Program-made: the position numbers and the translations under genes
The notes under the pieces: model-generated
Databases searched by the model: none
Told to the model about the DNA's origin: nothing
The model's input: only the letters and a program-made list of their open reading frames with translations
DNA from: Methylobacterium sp. 17Sr1-1
GTDB taxonomy: Bacteria; Pseudomonadota; Alphaproteobacteria; Rhizobiales; Beijerinckiaceae
Assembly: GCF_003173775.1 (NCBI RefSeq)
Contig: NZ_CP029552.1
Span: 583,001-647,000, forward strand
Length of the DNA stretch: 64,000 bases
Direction of reading: 5' to 3'
Shown here: positions 36,661-46,978 of the stretch, one piece after another
Position numbering within the stretch: position 1 is the stretch's first letter
How the letters are laid out: the number at the start of each line of letters is the position of its first letter

Positions 36661-36714
36661 ATTGTCGGCGTCAACGCTCATCCATGGCCCGACCAGGCCG
36701 ACGGGACACACGTC

Positions 36715-37284
36715 ATGGGACTCGACGTCTTCCAGAGCATTCGCGCGACGCGGCCGGGCACCGAGTGCGACCGGCTGGAGCAGAGCTTCGTCGCGAATCT
36801 CGGCGGCGTGCTCCGGTCGATCGGCGCGATCAACGCGCGCGAGGGCCTGACGCCGGTCGATGGCGCCTCCCCGCCGCGGGACTGGGACGCGCTGATCGCG
36901 CATGTCCGCAAGGCCGCGCGCGGCCCGGGCGAGGCCGACCTGCAACTCCGGGAGCGCGAGATCCGGGCCCAGACCCTGCTGCGCAGCGCCCGCAAGCGCC
37001 TCGACGAGGCCACGGCGCTGGAAGGTCAGGTCGAGTCGCGGGTGCGCGCGGCGGAAGCGAGAGCGCATGCGGCGGAGGCGAGGACGCTCGCGGCGGAGGA
37101 TGCCGCCCGCGCCGCCGAGGCGCGGGCCGTCGTGATGATCGAGGCGGCCGAGGCCCGCGCGCGCCAGGCCGAGGAGGCCGCCCGCAGCGCCCTGGACTGG
37201 CTGCAGCGCCTGCAGCAGGCGGGGCCCGGCGCCGGACCGGCCGTGGCGCCGCCCCACGGCCTTCGGCTCCGGCGCGCCGCATGA
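36715..37284 (+). CDS. Hypothetical Ala-rich coiled-coil protein
   Basis: This 189-residue protein is of unknown family. Residues 1-75 are a mixed globular part (FQSIRATRPGTECDRLEQSFVANL). Residues about 75-165 form one long alanine- and glutamate-rich coiled coil (REIRAQTLL, AEARAHAAEARTLAAED, EARARQAEEAARSA). No signal peptide or membrane helix is present. The upstream perfect CtrA-type site suggests cell-cycle or motility control. A structural or scaffolding role would fit but is not shown. Confidence 0.65.
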   Translation: MGLDVFQSIRATRPGTECDRLEQSFVANLGGVLRSIGAINAREGLTPVDGASPPRDWDALIAHVRKAARGPGEADLQLREREIRAQTLLRSARKRLDEATALEGQVESRVRAAEARAHAAEARTLAAEDAARAAEARAVVMIEAAEARARQAEEAARSALDWLQRLQQAGPGAGPAVAPPHGLRLRRAA

Positions 37285-37334
37285 GCGACGCTTGAAACCT
37301 TCTGCGTTCGTTTGATGATGCCTACAGAGCTGAC

Positions 37335-37388
37335 ACCCTGCATGTCATTCCGGGGCCGCGAAGCGGAGCCCGGAATGACATGCAGGGT
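37335..37388. repeat. 54-bp near-perfect hairpin, GTCATTCCGGGG family
   Basis: The arms ACCCTGCATGTCATTCCGGG (37335-37354) and its exact complement (37369-37388) enclose a short CCGC-GAA-GCGG inner stem. It is the cleanest copy of the GTCATTCCGGGG repeat. It lies between the convergent coiled-coil and hydroxyacid dehydrogenase genes and could end both transcripts. Confidence 0.9.
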
Positions 37389-37421
37389 TATGAGATCGAT
37401 CGAGCAATCGATATCAGGCCC

Positions 37422-38369
37422 TCAGTACCCCCGCGCCACGTCCACGGCGGCCGGGATCCGCCCCGTGTCCCGATAGGCGCGTACGTTCCCGGAGACGACC
37501 GAGGCCGCGCTGGCCGGGGTGGTCGGCCCGGAGATGTGCGGCAGCACGGTCACGCCGGGATGGCGCCACAGGGGCGATCCGGGCGGCAGTGGCTCGACCT
37601 CGAACACGTCCAGCACCGCGTGCGAGAGCTGGCCCGCATCGAGGGCGGCGAGGAGCGCGTCGGTCGCGACGATCGGCCCGCGGCCGAAATTGATCAGCGC
37701 CGCCCCCGGCTTCATCGCGGCGAGGCGCTCGCCATCGAGGAGGCCGCGCGTCGCCTCGGTCAGCGGCAGCAGGCAGACGGCGACGTCGCTCGCCGCGAGC
37801 AGGCCGGTGAGACCCTCCGGCCCCGAGAAGCCCGTCACCCCCGGCGGCAGGTCCTTGGGCGAGCGGCTCCAGGCCGCGACCCGGAAGCCCGCCCCCGTCA
37901 GGCGCCCGGCCGCGGCGCTCCCGAGCGCCCCGAGGCCGAGAAAACCCACCGTGACCTCGGCCGGCGGCCGGTAGGCGCGCTGGCGCCAGGTTCCGGCCTC
38001 CTGCTGGCGCCGGTAGGCCGGCATGTCGCGCTGGAGGTAGTAGGTCCAGGCGAGAACCGCCTCGGCCATGGTGCGGGCGAGCTCGGGGTCGATCAGGCGG
38101 ACGATCGGCACGCCGTTCCCCTTGAGATCGCGCACCAGCCGCTCGACCCCGGCCCACAGGCTCTGGATCCAGGCGAGGTTCGGCAGCAGCGCCACCTCGG
38201 CGGGATCGGGATTGGCCACGATGGCGATCCGGATCCCGGCGCGCTCCTCGGCGCTCAGGGTTCGGAACGGCCGGACGGTCTCCGCCGGCATGGCGGCGGC
38301 GAGCGCCGCCAGGAAGTCGGCTTCCTCCTCCGCGTCGAGATTGCCGAGGAAGGCGATCGGTTCGGACAT
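37422..38369 (-). CDS. D-isomer 2-hydroxyacid dehydrogenase (GhrA-like glyoxylate/hydroxypyruvate reductase)
   Basis: This 315-residue NAD(P)-dependent enzyme has GFLGLGALGSAAAGRL as the Rossmann loop. NPDPAEVALLPNLAWIQSLWAGVERL and MAEAVLAWTYYLQRDMPAYRRQQ are typical of the GhrA branch. The catalytic Arg is in NFGRGPIVATDALLAALD, and Glu and His are in DVFEVEPLPPGSPLW and VLPHISGPT. It should reduce glyoxylate or hydroxypyruvate, intermediates of serine-cycle-like carbon metabolism. The ATG at 38369 lies 13 bp after the upstream aminotransferase, so the two are cotranscribed. Confidence 0.92.
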   Translation of the reverse strand: MSEPIAFLGNLDAEEEADFLAALAAAMPAETVRPFRTLSAEERAGIRIAIVANPDPAEVALLPNLAWIQSLWAGVERLVRDLKGNGVPIVRLIDPELARTMAEAVLAWTYYLQRDMPAYRRQQEAGTWRQRAYRPPAEVTVGFLGLGALGSAAAGRLTGAGFRVAAWSRSPKDLPPGVTGFSGPEGLTGLLAASDVAVCLLPLTEATRGLLDGERLAAMKPGAALINFGRGPIVATDALLAALDAGQLSHAVLDVFEVEPLPPGSPLWRHPGVTVLPHISGPTTPASAASVVSGNVRAYRDTGRIPAAVDVARGY

Positions 38370-38382
38370 CGACAGCCTCGCG

Positions 38383-39591
38383 TCAGCGGCCGAGAACGGG
38401 GGTGAGGCGCGCCACCGCCTCCCGGGCGAGGCCCGGGCTGATGGCGAAGCACAGGCGGATGAAGCCCTCGCCCTCCGGCCCGAAGGCGGTGCCGGGCGCG
38501 ACGCCGACCTTCGCCTCCTCGAGGAGCCGGAAGGCGATGTCGAGGCTGGTCTCCCCGGGGCGCGGGGTGCCGGGGCCGGCGACACGGGCCATCAGGTAGA
38601 AGGCGCCCTCCGGCACCGACACGGTGACGCCGGGGAGCCGCGAGAGGCCGGCGACCAGGATCTCGCGGCTCTCGGCGCAGCGCGCGACCATCTGGCGGAT
38701 GAAGCCGTCGCCCTCCTCCAGTGCCGTGATGGCGGCGTGCTGGATGAAGGTCGGGATCGAGGTGGTGTTGTACTGGCCGAGCTTGGCGAAGGTGGGCCCG
38801 AGCCCGCGCGGGGCAATCAGCCAGCCGGCGCGCCAGCCCGTCATCGCCCAGTTCTTCGAGAAGGTGTTGGTGACGACCAGCCGGTCGTCCTCGGTGCAGA
38901 TCTGCAGGAAGGACGGGGCGATGGCGTTGCCGTAGGTGAAGTGGGCGTAGACCTCGTCGGCGATGATCCACAGGCCCCGCGCCCGGGCGAGATCGCGAAG
39001 GGCCTTCATCTCGTCGAGCGGCATGATCCAGCCGGTCGGGTTCGAGGGCGAGTTGACCACGATCACGCGGGTGCGCGGGGTGATCGCCGCCGCGATGTCG
39101 GCGAGCGGCAGGGCGAAGCGCCCGTCCCCTTGCACCCGGTAGGGCACCGTCACCGGCACCCCGCCGGTGATGCGCACGGCTTCCGCCAGGTTCGGCCAGG
39201 CCGGGGAGGGGATGATGATCTCGTCGCCGGGCTCCAGCAGCGCCTGCGCCGCCTGCATGATGGCGTTCATGCCGCCCGCGGTGACGGCGAAGCGCTCGGG
39301 CGGGACGTCCACGTCCCAGTGCCGGGCGTGGTAGGCGCTCAGCGCCTCGCGCAGGCGCGGCAGGCCGAGCGAGGTGGCGTAGCGGGTGTGCCCGGCCAGC
39401 ATCGCCTTGTGGGCTGCCTCGACGATGAAGGGCGGCGTCGGCAGGTCGCCCTCGCCGATCCACAGCTTGACCACCTCGGGATCGTCCCGGCCGCGGTCGG
39501 CGACGAGGCCGATCTGGCTCGTGCCGATGCCGCGCATCCGCGGCGACAGCGTGGCCGAGAGGTCCGGTGGGGTGGTCTCCGCGTGGGTCAT
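38383..39591 (-). CDS. Class I/II pyridoxal-phosphate aminotransferase
   Basis: This 402-residue aminotransferase has the PLP lysine in TNTFSKNWAMTGWRAGW, the Asn/Asp cofactor contacts in NSPSNPTGW and IIADEVYAHF, and the substrate arginine in EGFIRLCFAIS. The N-terminal KLWIGEGDLPTPPFIVEAAHKAM resembles aspartate-type enzymes. The amino donor and acceptor are not known. Together with the downstream hydroxyacid dehydrogenase it could convert an amino acid to a keto acid and then a hydroxy acid. It is divergent from the exported hydrolase. Confidence 0.92.
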   Translation of the reverse strand: MTHAETTPPDLSATLSPRMRGIGTSQIGLVADRGRDDPEVVKLWIGEGDLPTPPFIVEAAHKAMLAGHTRYATSLGLPRLREALSAYHARHWDVDVPPERFAVTAGGMNAIMQAAQALLEPGDEIIIPSPAWPNLAEAVRITGGVPVTVPYRVQGDGRFALPLADIAAAITPRTRVIVVNSPSNPTGWIMPLDEMKALRDLARARGLWIIADEVYAHFTYGNAIAPSFLQICTEDDRLVVTNTFSKNWAMTGWRAGWLIAPRGLGPTFAKLGQYNTTSIPTFIQHAAITALEEGDGFIRQMVARCAESREILVAGLSRLPGVTVSVPEGAFYLMARVAGPGTPRPGETSLDIAFRLLEEAKVGVAPGTAFGPEGEGFIRLCFAISPGLAREAVARLTPVLGR

Positions 39592-39766
39592 CGGTGGGTC
39601 GTGCCCTCGTGTCGGGGGGGAAGCGCGTCGGTGACCCTCCATAGCACCGCGGGCGCAGGGTGCGAGCCGCGCTCCGCGCATGCGTCGCCATGGACCTTGG
39701 CCGATGGATTTGGGCCGGATCGCCGCTACAACGCTCTCAAGAACGAACATTGGGAGGAACCACCGC

Positions 39767-40570
39767 GTGACGGTCAACCGCAGAACGGCCCTGGCGGGCG
39801 TCTCCGCCCTCGGTGCCGCCGCCCTCGCGTCCGGCGCCGCGCAGGCGCAGGGCGCGACCCCGAAAACCTACGTGCTGGTGCACGGCGCCTATGGCGGCGG
39901 CTGGATCTGGCGCGACGTCGCCGCCGGCCTGCGCCAACAGGGACACCGGGTCTACACGCCGACCCAGACCGGGCTCGGCGAGCGCAGCCACCTCCTGTCG
40001 CGCCAGATCACGGTCGACACCCATATCGAGGACGTGGCGAGCCTCATCGCCATGGAGGACCTGCGCGACGTCATTCTGGTCGGGCATTCCTATGGCGGCA
40101 TGGCGGTGACCGGGGTCGCGGACCGGATGACCGACCGGATCCGCCACATCGTCTATCTCGACGCGCTGATCCCCGAGACCGGCGACACCGCCTTCACCAT
40201 CCTGCCCGCCGGCATGGCGGAGGCCCGGCGCAAGACCGCCCTGGAGCAGGGCGCGGGCGTGGCGCTGCCGGTGCCCGGCCCTGAGGCTTTTCCGATCCCC
40301 GCGGGCCCGGCCAAGGACTGGTTCATGCAGCGCCTGCGGCCGCACCCGATCGGCACCTACGAGAGCCCGGTGCGCTTGAGCAAACCCGCCGGCGCCGGCC
40401 TGCCGGTCACCTACGTCGCCTACACCAACCCGGCCCTGGCCTCGATCGAGCCGAGCCGGCAGCGGGCGAAGGCGAAGGCCGGGTGGCAGTACCGGGAACT
40501 GGCGGTGCCGCACGACGTCGAGGTGCCGAACCCCGAGAAGGTGGTCGAGGTGCTGGCGGGGGTAGGGTAG
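39767..40570 (+). CDS. Exported alpha/beta hydrolase
   Basis: This 267-residue serine hydrolase has a twin-arginine-type signal peptide (NRRTALAGVSALGAAALASG, cleavage after AQAQ). HGAYGGGWIW forms the oxyanion region, the nucleophile is in GHSYGGM, an acid residue is in YLDALIPETGD and a C-terminal His is in VPHDVEVPN. It resembles the esterases related to methylketone synthase or pyrethroid hydrolase. The start is GTG at 39767 after GGGAGGA; no ATG fits the signal peptide. The enzyme should act in the periplasm. The substrate is unknown. Confidence 0.87.
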   Translation: MTVNRRTALAGVSALGAAALASGAAQAQGATPKTYVLVHGAYGGGWIWRDVAAGLRQQGHRVYTPTQTGLGERSHLLSRQITVDTHIEDVASLIAMEDLRDVILVGHSYGGMAVTGVADRMTDRIRHIVYLDALIPETGDTAFTILPAGMAEARRKTALEQGAGVALPVPGPEAFPIPAGPAKDWFMQRLRPHPIGTYESPVRLSKPAGAGLPVTYVAYTNPALASIEPSRQRAKAKAGWQYRELAVPHDVEVPNPEKVVEVLAGVG

Positions 40571-40606
40571 GGCGGGGCGGTATTTCCCGCCGACGGACAT
40601 CGAAAC

Positions 40607-40654
40607 CTCCGCGTCATTCGGAGCTGCGCGGCGCTGATCCGAAATGACGCGGAG
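40607..40654. repeat. Hairpin of the GTCATTCCGG family
   Basis: CTCCGCGTCATTCGGA (40607-40622) pairs with TCCGAAATGACGCGGAG (about 40638-40654) around a short CGC-rich loop. It immediately precedes a copy of the larger palindromic repeat, so this convergent junction carries two different palindromes. Confidence 0.75.
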
Positions 40655-40668
40655 AGTGTTCTTCCTAT

Positions 40669-40806
40669 CCTACCCACGATCTCATCCCGAGGTGTCAGTC
40701 GATCATCGATCGACTGACCTCGAAGGAGGCTCCAGAGATCGCTGAGACTTCTGGAGCCCCCTTCGAGGCCGCGACGCGGCACCTCGGGATGAGGTTGCGG
40801 ATGGAA
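40669..40806. repeat. Palindromic intergenic repeat, copy 3
   Basis: The outer arms (TACCCACGATCTCATCCCGAGG and CCTCGGGATGAGG...) and the inner CCTCGAAGGAGGCTCCAGA / TCTGGAGCCCCCTTCGAGG pair across the element. The left hairpin is GTCAGTCGATC/GATCGACTGAC and the right is GCCGC/GCGGC. It lies between the convergent hydrolase and dctA genes. Confidence 0.88.
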
Positions 40807-40846
40807 TGAGATGGCGGCCGCCATCGACGACCGCCGGCCCTCGACC

Positions 40847-42160
40847 TCACGCCGCCTTGCCGGCCGGCATCGCGACCGCGGTGGGCGCGTCGACCGTCTC
40901 GTCCGCCCCCTCGTCCATCTCGCCCTGCCAGCGGGCGACCGCGGCGGTGGCGAGCCCGTTGCCGAGCACGTTGGTGACGGTGCGGCCCATGTCGAGGATC
41001 TGGTCGACGCCCATGATCAGCAGGATGCCGGCGGCGGGCAGGCCGAACATCGGCACGGTCGCGGCCACCACCACCAGCGAGGCGCGCGGCACGCCGGCGA
41101 TGCCCTTGCTGGTCACCATCATGACGAGCAGCATGGTGAGCTGCTCGGTGATGCCGAGATGGATGCCGAAGGCCTGGGCGATGAACAGCGAGGCCAGCGC
41201 CTGGTACATCATCGAGCCGTCGAGGTTGAACGAGTAGCCGAGCGGCAGCACGAAGCCGGTGACGCGGGGGCGCACGCCGAATTTCTCCAGCACCTCGACG
41301 GTGCGCGGGAACGCGGCCTCGCTGCTCGCGGTCGAGAAGGCGACGATCATCGGGGTGCGCAGGAGGCGCAGGAGCCGCACGACGCTGTTGCCGAGAACGA
41401 GCCAGCCGACGCCGATGAGGAGCGCCCACAGCACGGCGAGGCCGAGATAGAACACGGCGATGAACTTGCCGTAATCGATGAGCACGCCGAGGCCCTGGAT
41501 GGTGACGACCGAGGCCATGGCGGCGAAGACCGCGAGGGGAGCCACCTGCATCACCGCGTCGGTGACCTTGAACATCACCTGCGCCAGCCCGTTCAGCATG
41601 TGGATCATCGGGTCGGCGTAACGGCGGTCGATGGCGCTGAGGCCGAAGCCGAAGAACACCGAGAAGACCAGGATCTGCAGCACCTCGTTCGTCGCCATCG
41701 CCGACACGATGCTGGTCGGGAAGACGTGGGTGATGAACTCGCGCAGGTTGATCGAGGCGGCCTTGAGGCCCGTCTGCGCCCCCGCATCCGGCAGCGGCAG
41801 GCCGAGGCTGGCGCCGGGCTGGAAGAGATTGGCGACGAGGAAGCCGAGCGACAGCGAGACGATCGAGGCGGTGAGGAACCAGCCCATGGCGAGGCCCGCG
41901 ACGCGGCCGACCGCCTTGGTGTCGCCGAAGCTCGCGATGCCCGACACGATGGTGGCGAAGACCAGAGGCGCGATGATCATCTTGATCAGCCGCAGGAAGA
42001 TGTCGGTGCCGATGGTGAAGTAGCCGGCGATCTCCTTCGCTTCCGCGGGGCTTCCCGCCATGCCGTGCAGACCTGCGCCGACGGCGACGCCGAGCGCCAG
42101 CCCGAGTCCGGTATAGAGCGTCAGCCGGCCCGAGCGTCCGGTCGATTCAACCTGTGCCAT
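40847..42160 (-). CDS. dctA: Dicarboxylate/amino acid:cation symporter (DctA-like)
   Basis: This 437-residue transporter of the DAACS family has about eight helices plus re-entrant loops. The hallmark segments are FSTASSEAAFPRTVEVLEKFGV and LPLGYSFNLDGSMMYQALASLF, then GIAGVPRASLVVVAATVPMFG. DctA members import succinate, malate and fumarate, and related ones carry aspartate or glutamate. The ATG at 42160 (MAQVESTGRSG) follows GGGAGGA by about 9 nt. It lies 117 bp downstream of aspA, so fumarate made from aspartate, or aspartate itself, is the likely cargo. Confidence 0.9.
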   Translation of the reverse strand: MAQVESTGRSGRLTLYTGLGLALGVAVGAGLHGMAGSPAEAKEIAGYFTIGTDIFLRLIKMIIAPLVFATIVSGIASFGDTKAVGRVAGLAMGWFLTASIVSLSLGFLVANLFQPGASLGLPLPDAGAQTGLKAASINLREFITHVFPTSIVSAMATNEVLQILVFSVFFGFGLSAIDRRYADPMIHMLNGLAQVMFKVTDAVMQVAPLAVFAAMASVVTIQGLGVLIDYGKFIAVFYLGLAVLWALLIGVGWLVLGNSVVRLLRLLRTPMIVAFSTASSEAAFPRTVEVLEKFGVRPRVTGFVLPLGYSFNLDGSMMYQALASLFIAQAFGIHLGITEQLTMLLVMMVTSKGIAGVPRASLVVVAATVPMFGLPAAGILLIMGVDQILDMGRTVTNVLGNGLATAAVARWQGEMDEGADETVDAPTAVAMPAGKAA

Positions 42161-42277
42161 GTGTCGTGGTCCTCCCAAGGGTGAACGGATGTGCGGCAAG
42201 GGCCCCGGGCGCGAGATGAGCGCGCCCGAGGTTTCCCGCAGATGTCTGGCGTTTCCGTCCGTGAAATGGCAGCTCTC

Positions 42278-43693
<1,416 letters not shown>

Positions 43694-43890
43694 GGCGGGC
43701 TCCTGGCGGATTTCGGGCGCGCGGCCGCGAGCCGGCGCGCCGGGTGGCGCGCAGGCGGCGAGGCCGCGTCGAAGGGGCGGTATGGGGCCGGGACCGGGTG
43801 GGTTCCGCCAAGGGAACCGCGGCGCCGTCACCGGATGGCGGCGGAATAATCCCGCATCGTCGGCGCCGCCAATGCTATGTTCGCGATGAA

Positions 43891-44790
43891 CTATTCCGCA
43901 TCCGAATAGTTTGGCGCGTCCTCCGCGGCGACGGCCCAGACCTCGTCGAGGAAGGATCGGTGGCGCTCGGCGCTGCGGTAGAGCCGGATGTCCATCGGCA
44001 TCTCGCGGCCGAGCACCGTCAGGGCGCCGGCCCGGATCTCGGGCTCGACCAGGCTGCGCGGCAGCCAGGCGATGCCGTGGCCGCCGAGCGCCATCGAGCG
44101 CAGGGCCTCGGCCATCGAGTTCTCGTTGGTGTGGACCGGGTAGGTCGCCGGCGCGTCCTCGGCGGATTGCGCGATGCCGGCCAGCCGCCCGAGGAACGAG
44201 CCGCGGGAATATTGCAGCAGCGGCAGCCGGCCGCGCGCATCCGGCACCAGCCCGCCCGGGGAGGCCACCGCCGCCAGGCTGTCGCGGCCGACGACCCGGC
44301 AGGGATAGCGCGCGGGGTCGAGCGGGATCGGGATGCCCGGGTGGTGATAGGTCAGGAGCAGGTCGTAGCCGCCCTCGACGAGGGCCTGGACGCAGATGTT
44401 GAAGTTGTCCGGCAGCACCCGGCTCGCCACCGGCCCGAGGGCGTCACGGATGCGCCCGAGCCAGCGCGGCAGGAACGACAGGCAGAGCGAGTGGAGCGCC
44501 GTGATCGTCACCACCGGCAGCCCGGCGCCGTCGCTGCGGGCGCGGAAATCGGCCCGGCTCAGGGTGAGCAGCCGCACCACCTCCTCGGCGGTCTCGAGGA
44601 ACTGGCGCCCGTCGGCGGTGAGCGTGATCGGGTAGGTGCTGCGGTCGAGGAGGGCGGTGCCGAGCCAGACTTCCAGCGAGCGGATGCGCCGGCTGAAGGC
44701 CGACTGTGTGACGGCGCGGGCCTCCGCCGAGCGCGAGAAGCTGCGGGTCTCGGCGAGGCTCAAGAAATCCTCGATCCACTTGAGTTCCAT
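43891..44790 (-). CDS. LysR-family regulator, HypT-like branch
   Basis: This 299-residue regulator has the N-terminal winged helix MELKWIEDFLSLAETRSFSRSAE followed by TQSAFSRRIRSLEVWLGTALLDR, close to HypT/YjiE-type LysR proteins. A C-terminal effector domain (about 90-295) follows. It lies directly upstream of aspA and dctA on the same strand, with 197 bp between it and aspA, so it likely controls that pair and perhaps itself. The effector is not known; hypochlorite sensing is known for the E. coli relative but need not apply here. Confidence 0.88.
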   Translation of the reverse strand: MELKWIEDFLSLAETRSFSRSAEARAVTQSAFSRRIRSLEVWLGTALLDRSTYPITLTADGRQFLETAEEVVRLLTLSRADFRARSDGAGLPVVTITALHSLCLSFLPRWLGRIRDALGPVASRVLPDNFNICVQALVEGGYDLLLTYHHPGIPIPLDPARYPCRVVGRDSLAAVASPGGLVPDARGRLPLLQYSRGSFLGRLAGIAQSAEDAPATYPVHTNENSMAEALRSMALGGHGIAWLPRSLVEPEIRAGALTVLGREMPMDIRLYRSAERHRSFLDEVWAVAAEDAPNYSDAE

Positions 44791-44893
44791 CGCGGTCGTC
44801 CGGGTGGGCGGGGGCGCATGCGCTTCCCGCCTCCGCCGTCTCACGCTACGGGGCGATAGTCTATTGGTCGGGCACGCAGGTCGACAACTCTCT

Positions 44894-45040
44894 GCGTCAT
44901 CCCCCGGGCTCGCCGAAAGGCGAGAACCCGGCATCCATAACCGCTGACGATGCAAGACCGAGCGGGAAGGTTTCCGCCTCTTCCCGAAACCTCAGCGGTT
45001 ATGGATCGCGGGTACCGCTGTCGCGGCCCCGGATGCCATC
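44894..45040. repeat. Intergenic inverted repeats between tandem genes
   Basis: ATCCATAACCGCTGA (44933-44947) is repeated as its complement at 44992-45006. Small hairpins GGGCTCGCCG-AAA-GGCGAGAACCC (about 44906-44929) and CCGCTG...CGCGG flank it. The core GTCATCCCC...GGATGCC resembles the GTCATTCCGGGG family. The rest of the 304-bp gap before the LysR gene shows no gene. Confidence 0.65.
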
Positions 45041-45094
45041 GAGGGTGGAAAGCCCGTCGAGCGACACCGGCGGTCTCCCGGAAACAGACCTCGT

Positions 45095-46111
45095 TCAGAA
45101 CGTGATCGCGTCCACCACCTTGCGGAAGCGCGGCAGCATCGTCTCGCGGTCCTGAGCGCGCACCACGCCGACGGCGCGGAAATAGCCGTCGGGCTGGAAG
45201 CGGATGGTCTGCGACACCACCACCGGCGTGCCCGACGGCACGTCGGTGGCGCGCGCCACGATCTCGTGCCAGTCGGCGCCGTTCTGGCGGAAGCCCTGCG
45301 AGCGCTCGATCGCGAAGTCCTTCATGGTCTGGTTCGAGTACAGCGCGGCCTTGGCGAAGGCGTCGCGCTGCTCGGCCGACGGCGCCGGCTGCACCGCCTC
45401 GGCCAGCACCAGGATCGGCTGCTCCAGGTTCATCATCTGGTCCTTCGGCCCGTCGGTGTAGAGCACCGAGTTGCCGCCGAGCACCCGCACCGGGCGGAAG
45501 CCCGCGGTCTCGGTGACCCGGAAGGGCAGCGCCGCGACCTGCTGGTCGAGGGTGAGGGCCGGGCGCACCCGCACGCTGGTCAGCATCGCGCGCATCGCCT
45601 CGTCGGACTCCGCCGCCGGCAGGGTCTGGCCGATGATGATGCCGGTCACGGTCGGGTCCGAGACGAGGAAGACCCACTTGTGCAGGGCCGGCGCGCCGGC
45701 GGGCTGCTCGATCGGCTGCTCGCCGGTGAACAGCAGGCCCTCGCGCCCGTCGGCGAGCTTCAGGGGCTCGCGGGTCTTCACCACGAGGCCCTGGCTCTTC
45801 AGGTTCTCGTCGGTGAAGTTGGCGGTGAGGTCCTTGTAGGCCTGGGGCGGCAGCTCGACCACCGAGACCGTGGCGCCGCCGGCCTGCCGCTCGAAGCCGG
45901 TGAAGCGGCGCGACACCACCATGTCCTCGGCCGGCTCGAAGCCGAAGCGCGAGCCCGGCGGGTAGACCGGATCGGCGGCCAGCGCCCCTGTCGGCAGGGC
46001 GGCCAGGACGGAGAGGAGCGCGAGCACGCGCAGCGATAAGGAACTCGTGCGCCGCGACGTTGAACGGACGCGCAGCGACATGACACGCGGCGACAGGGGA
46101 CTCGTCGGCAT
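45095..46111 (-). CDS. Secreted protein of unknown function, possibly with two PsbP/DcrB-like repeats
   Basis: This protein has 338 residues from the ATG at 46111. Residues about 1-48 form a signal peptide (SLRVLALLSVLAALPTGALAA). The mature part seems to be two related halves. Each holds a beta-rich segment with an exposed hydrophobic strand: VSVVELPPQAYKDLT and HKWVFLVSDPTVTGIIIGQTLPA in the first, and LEQPILVLAEAVQP and VVVSQTIRFQPDGYFRAVGVV in the second. That pattern recalls PsbP/DcrB-type lipoproteins, but the match is weak. It lies 89 bp downstream of alkB on the same strand. Confidence 0.6.
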   Translation of the reverse strand: MPTSPLSPRVMSLRVRSTSRRTSSLSLRVLALLSVLAALPTGALAADPVYPPGSRFGFEPAEDMVVSRRFTGFERQAGGATVSVVELPPQAYKDLTANFTDENLKSQGLVVKTREPLKLADGREGLLFTGEQPIEQPAGAPALHKWVFLVSDPTVTGIIIGQTLPAAESDEAMRAMLTSVRVRPALTLDQQVAALPFRVTETAGFRPVRVLGGNSVLYTDGPKDQMMNLEQPILVLAEAVQPAPSAEQRDAFAKAALYSNQTMKDFAIERSQGFRQNGADWHEIVARATDVPSGTPVVVSQTIRFQPDGYFRAVGVVRAQDRETMLPRFRKVVDAITF

Positions 46112-46200
46112 CGGACTCGTCTCTGGGTTGGCGAGAGGCCGCCCGGGATCGGGCATCGTCTCGGACTTCGCCGGATGCGTCGGCCGTGCGCGCCGCTCTG

Positions 46201-46896
46201 TCAAGCGGGGCGGATCGCCGAGACGCGCCGCAAGGTCAGGTTGAGGCGCCCGCCCGCCGCCACCGCCCCGGGCAGGACCGGCGCGGATTCGGCGGTCAGG
46301 AGATCGGCGGGCATGATGCGGTCGACGCCGTGGAAGATCAGGCGCGAGGGCCCGCCGATCACCAGGGCGTCACCGGAGGACAGCCGCACCGAGCGGGTCG
46401 GATCGGAGCGCTGGAGGCCGCCGTAGCGGAAGAGCGCGGTCGCCCCGAGCGACAGGGAGAGGACGGGGGCCGAGAGCTCCGCCTCGTCCCGGTCCTGGTG
46501 CAGGCCCATCCGGGTGCCGGGGGCGTAGAGGTTGACGAGGCAGGCCTCCGGCTCCGCCGGGCCGCCGGCGAGCTCGGCCCAGGCCTTGAGCACGGCTGCC
46601 GGCATTGCCGGCCAGGGCCGGCCGGTGTCCGGGTGCGTCGCCTGGTAGCGGTAGCCCGCCCGGTCGGAGACCCAGCCGAGGGGGCCGCAATTCGTCATCC
46701 GCACCGAGAACGGCTTGCCGGTGCGCGGCATCGCCGGCGTGAAGGGCGGGGCCTCCTCCAGTACGGCCGCGAGGTCGTCCGCGAGGGCGCCTTGCGCCGC
46801 GGCGTCGAGGTAGCCCGGGTAATGGAGCAGGCCGGGGGCGAGTTCGATCTTGGCACGGTCGATCCTGGCACGGTCGTTCTCGGGACTCTCGATCAC
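46201..46896 (-). CDS. alkB: AlkB-type Fe(II)/2-oxoglutarate dioxygenase (DNA/RNA demethylation)
   Basis: AlkB removes methyl groups from 1-methyladenine and 3-methylcytosine by oxidative demethylation. The 231-residue protein has the iron-binding HxD in MGLHQDRDE, the distal His in FHGVDR and the 2-oxoglutarate arginine in RLNLTLRRV. LVNLYAPGTRMGLHQD and LSLGATALFRYGG are typical of the bacterial group. It ends 89 bp before the secreted protein and is divergent from the EamA transporter by 82 bp. Confidence 0.93.
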   Translation of the reverse strand: MIESPENDRARIDRAKIELAPGLLHYPGYLDAAAQGALADDLAAVLEEAPPFTPAMPRTGKPFSVRMTNCGPLGWVSDRAGYRYQATHPDTGRPWPAMPAAVLKAWAELAGGPAEPEACLVNLYAPGTRMGLHQDRDEAELSAPVLSLSLGATALFRYGGLQRSDPTRSVRLSSGDALVIGGPSRLIFHGVDRIMPADLLTAESAPVLPGAVAAGGRLNLTLRRVSAIRPA

Positions 46897-46978
46897 GGCG
46901 CGCTCCTCCGGCGGATGGCGCCGTGTCCTAGCCGATTCCCGCGTGAACCGGCAGGCCCGGGCATGCTAGGCCCGGGAC

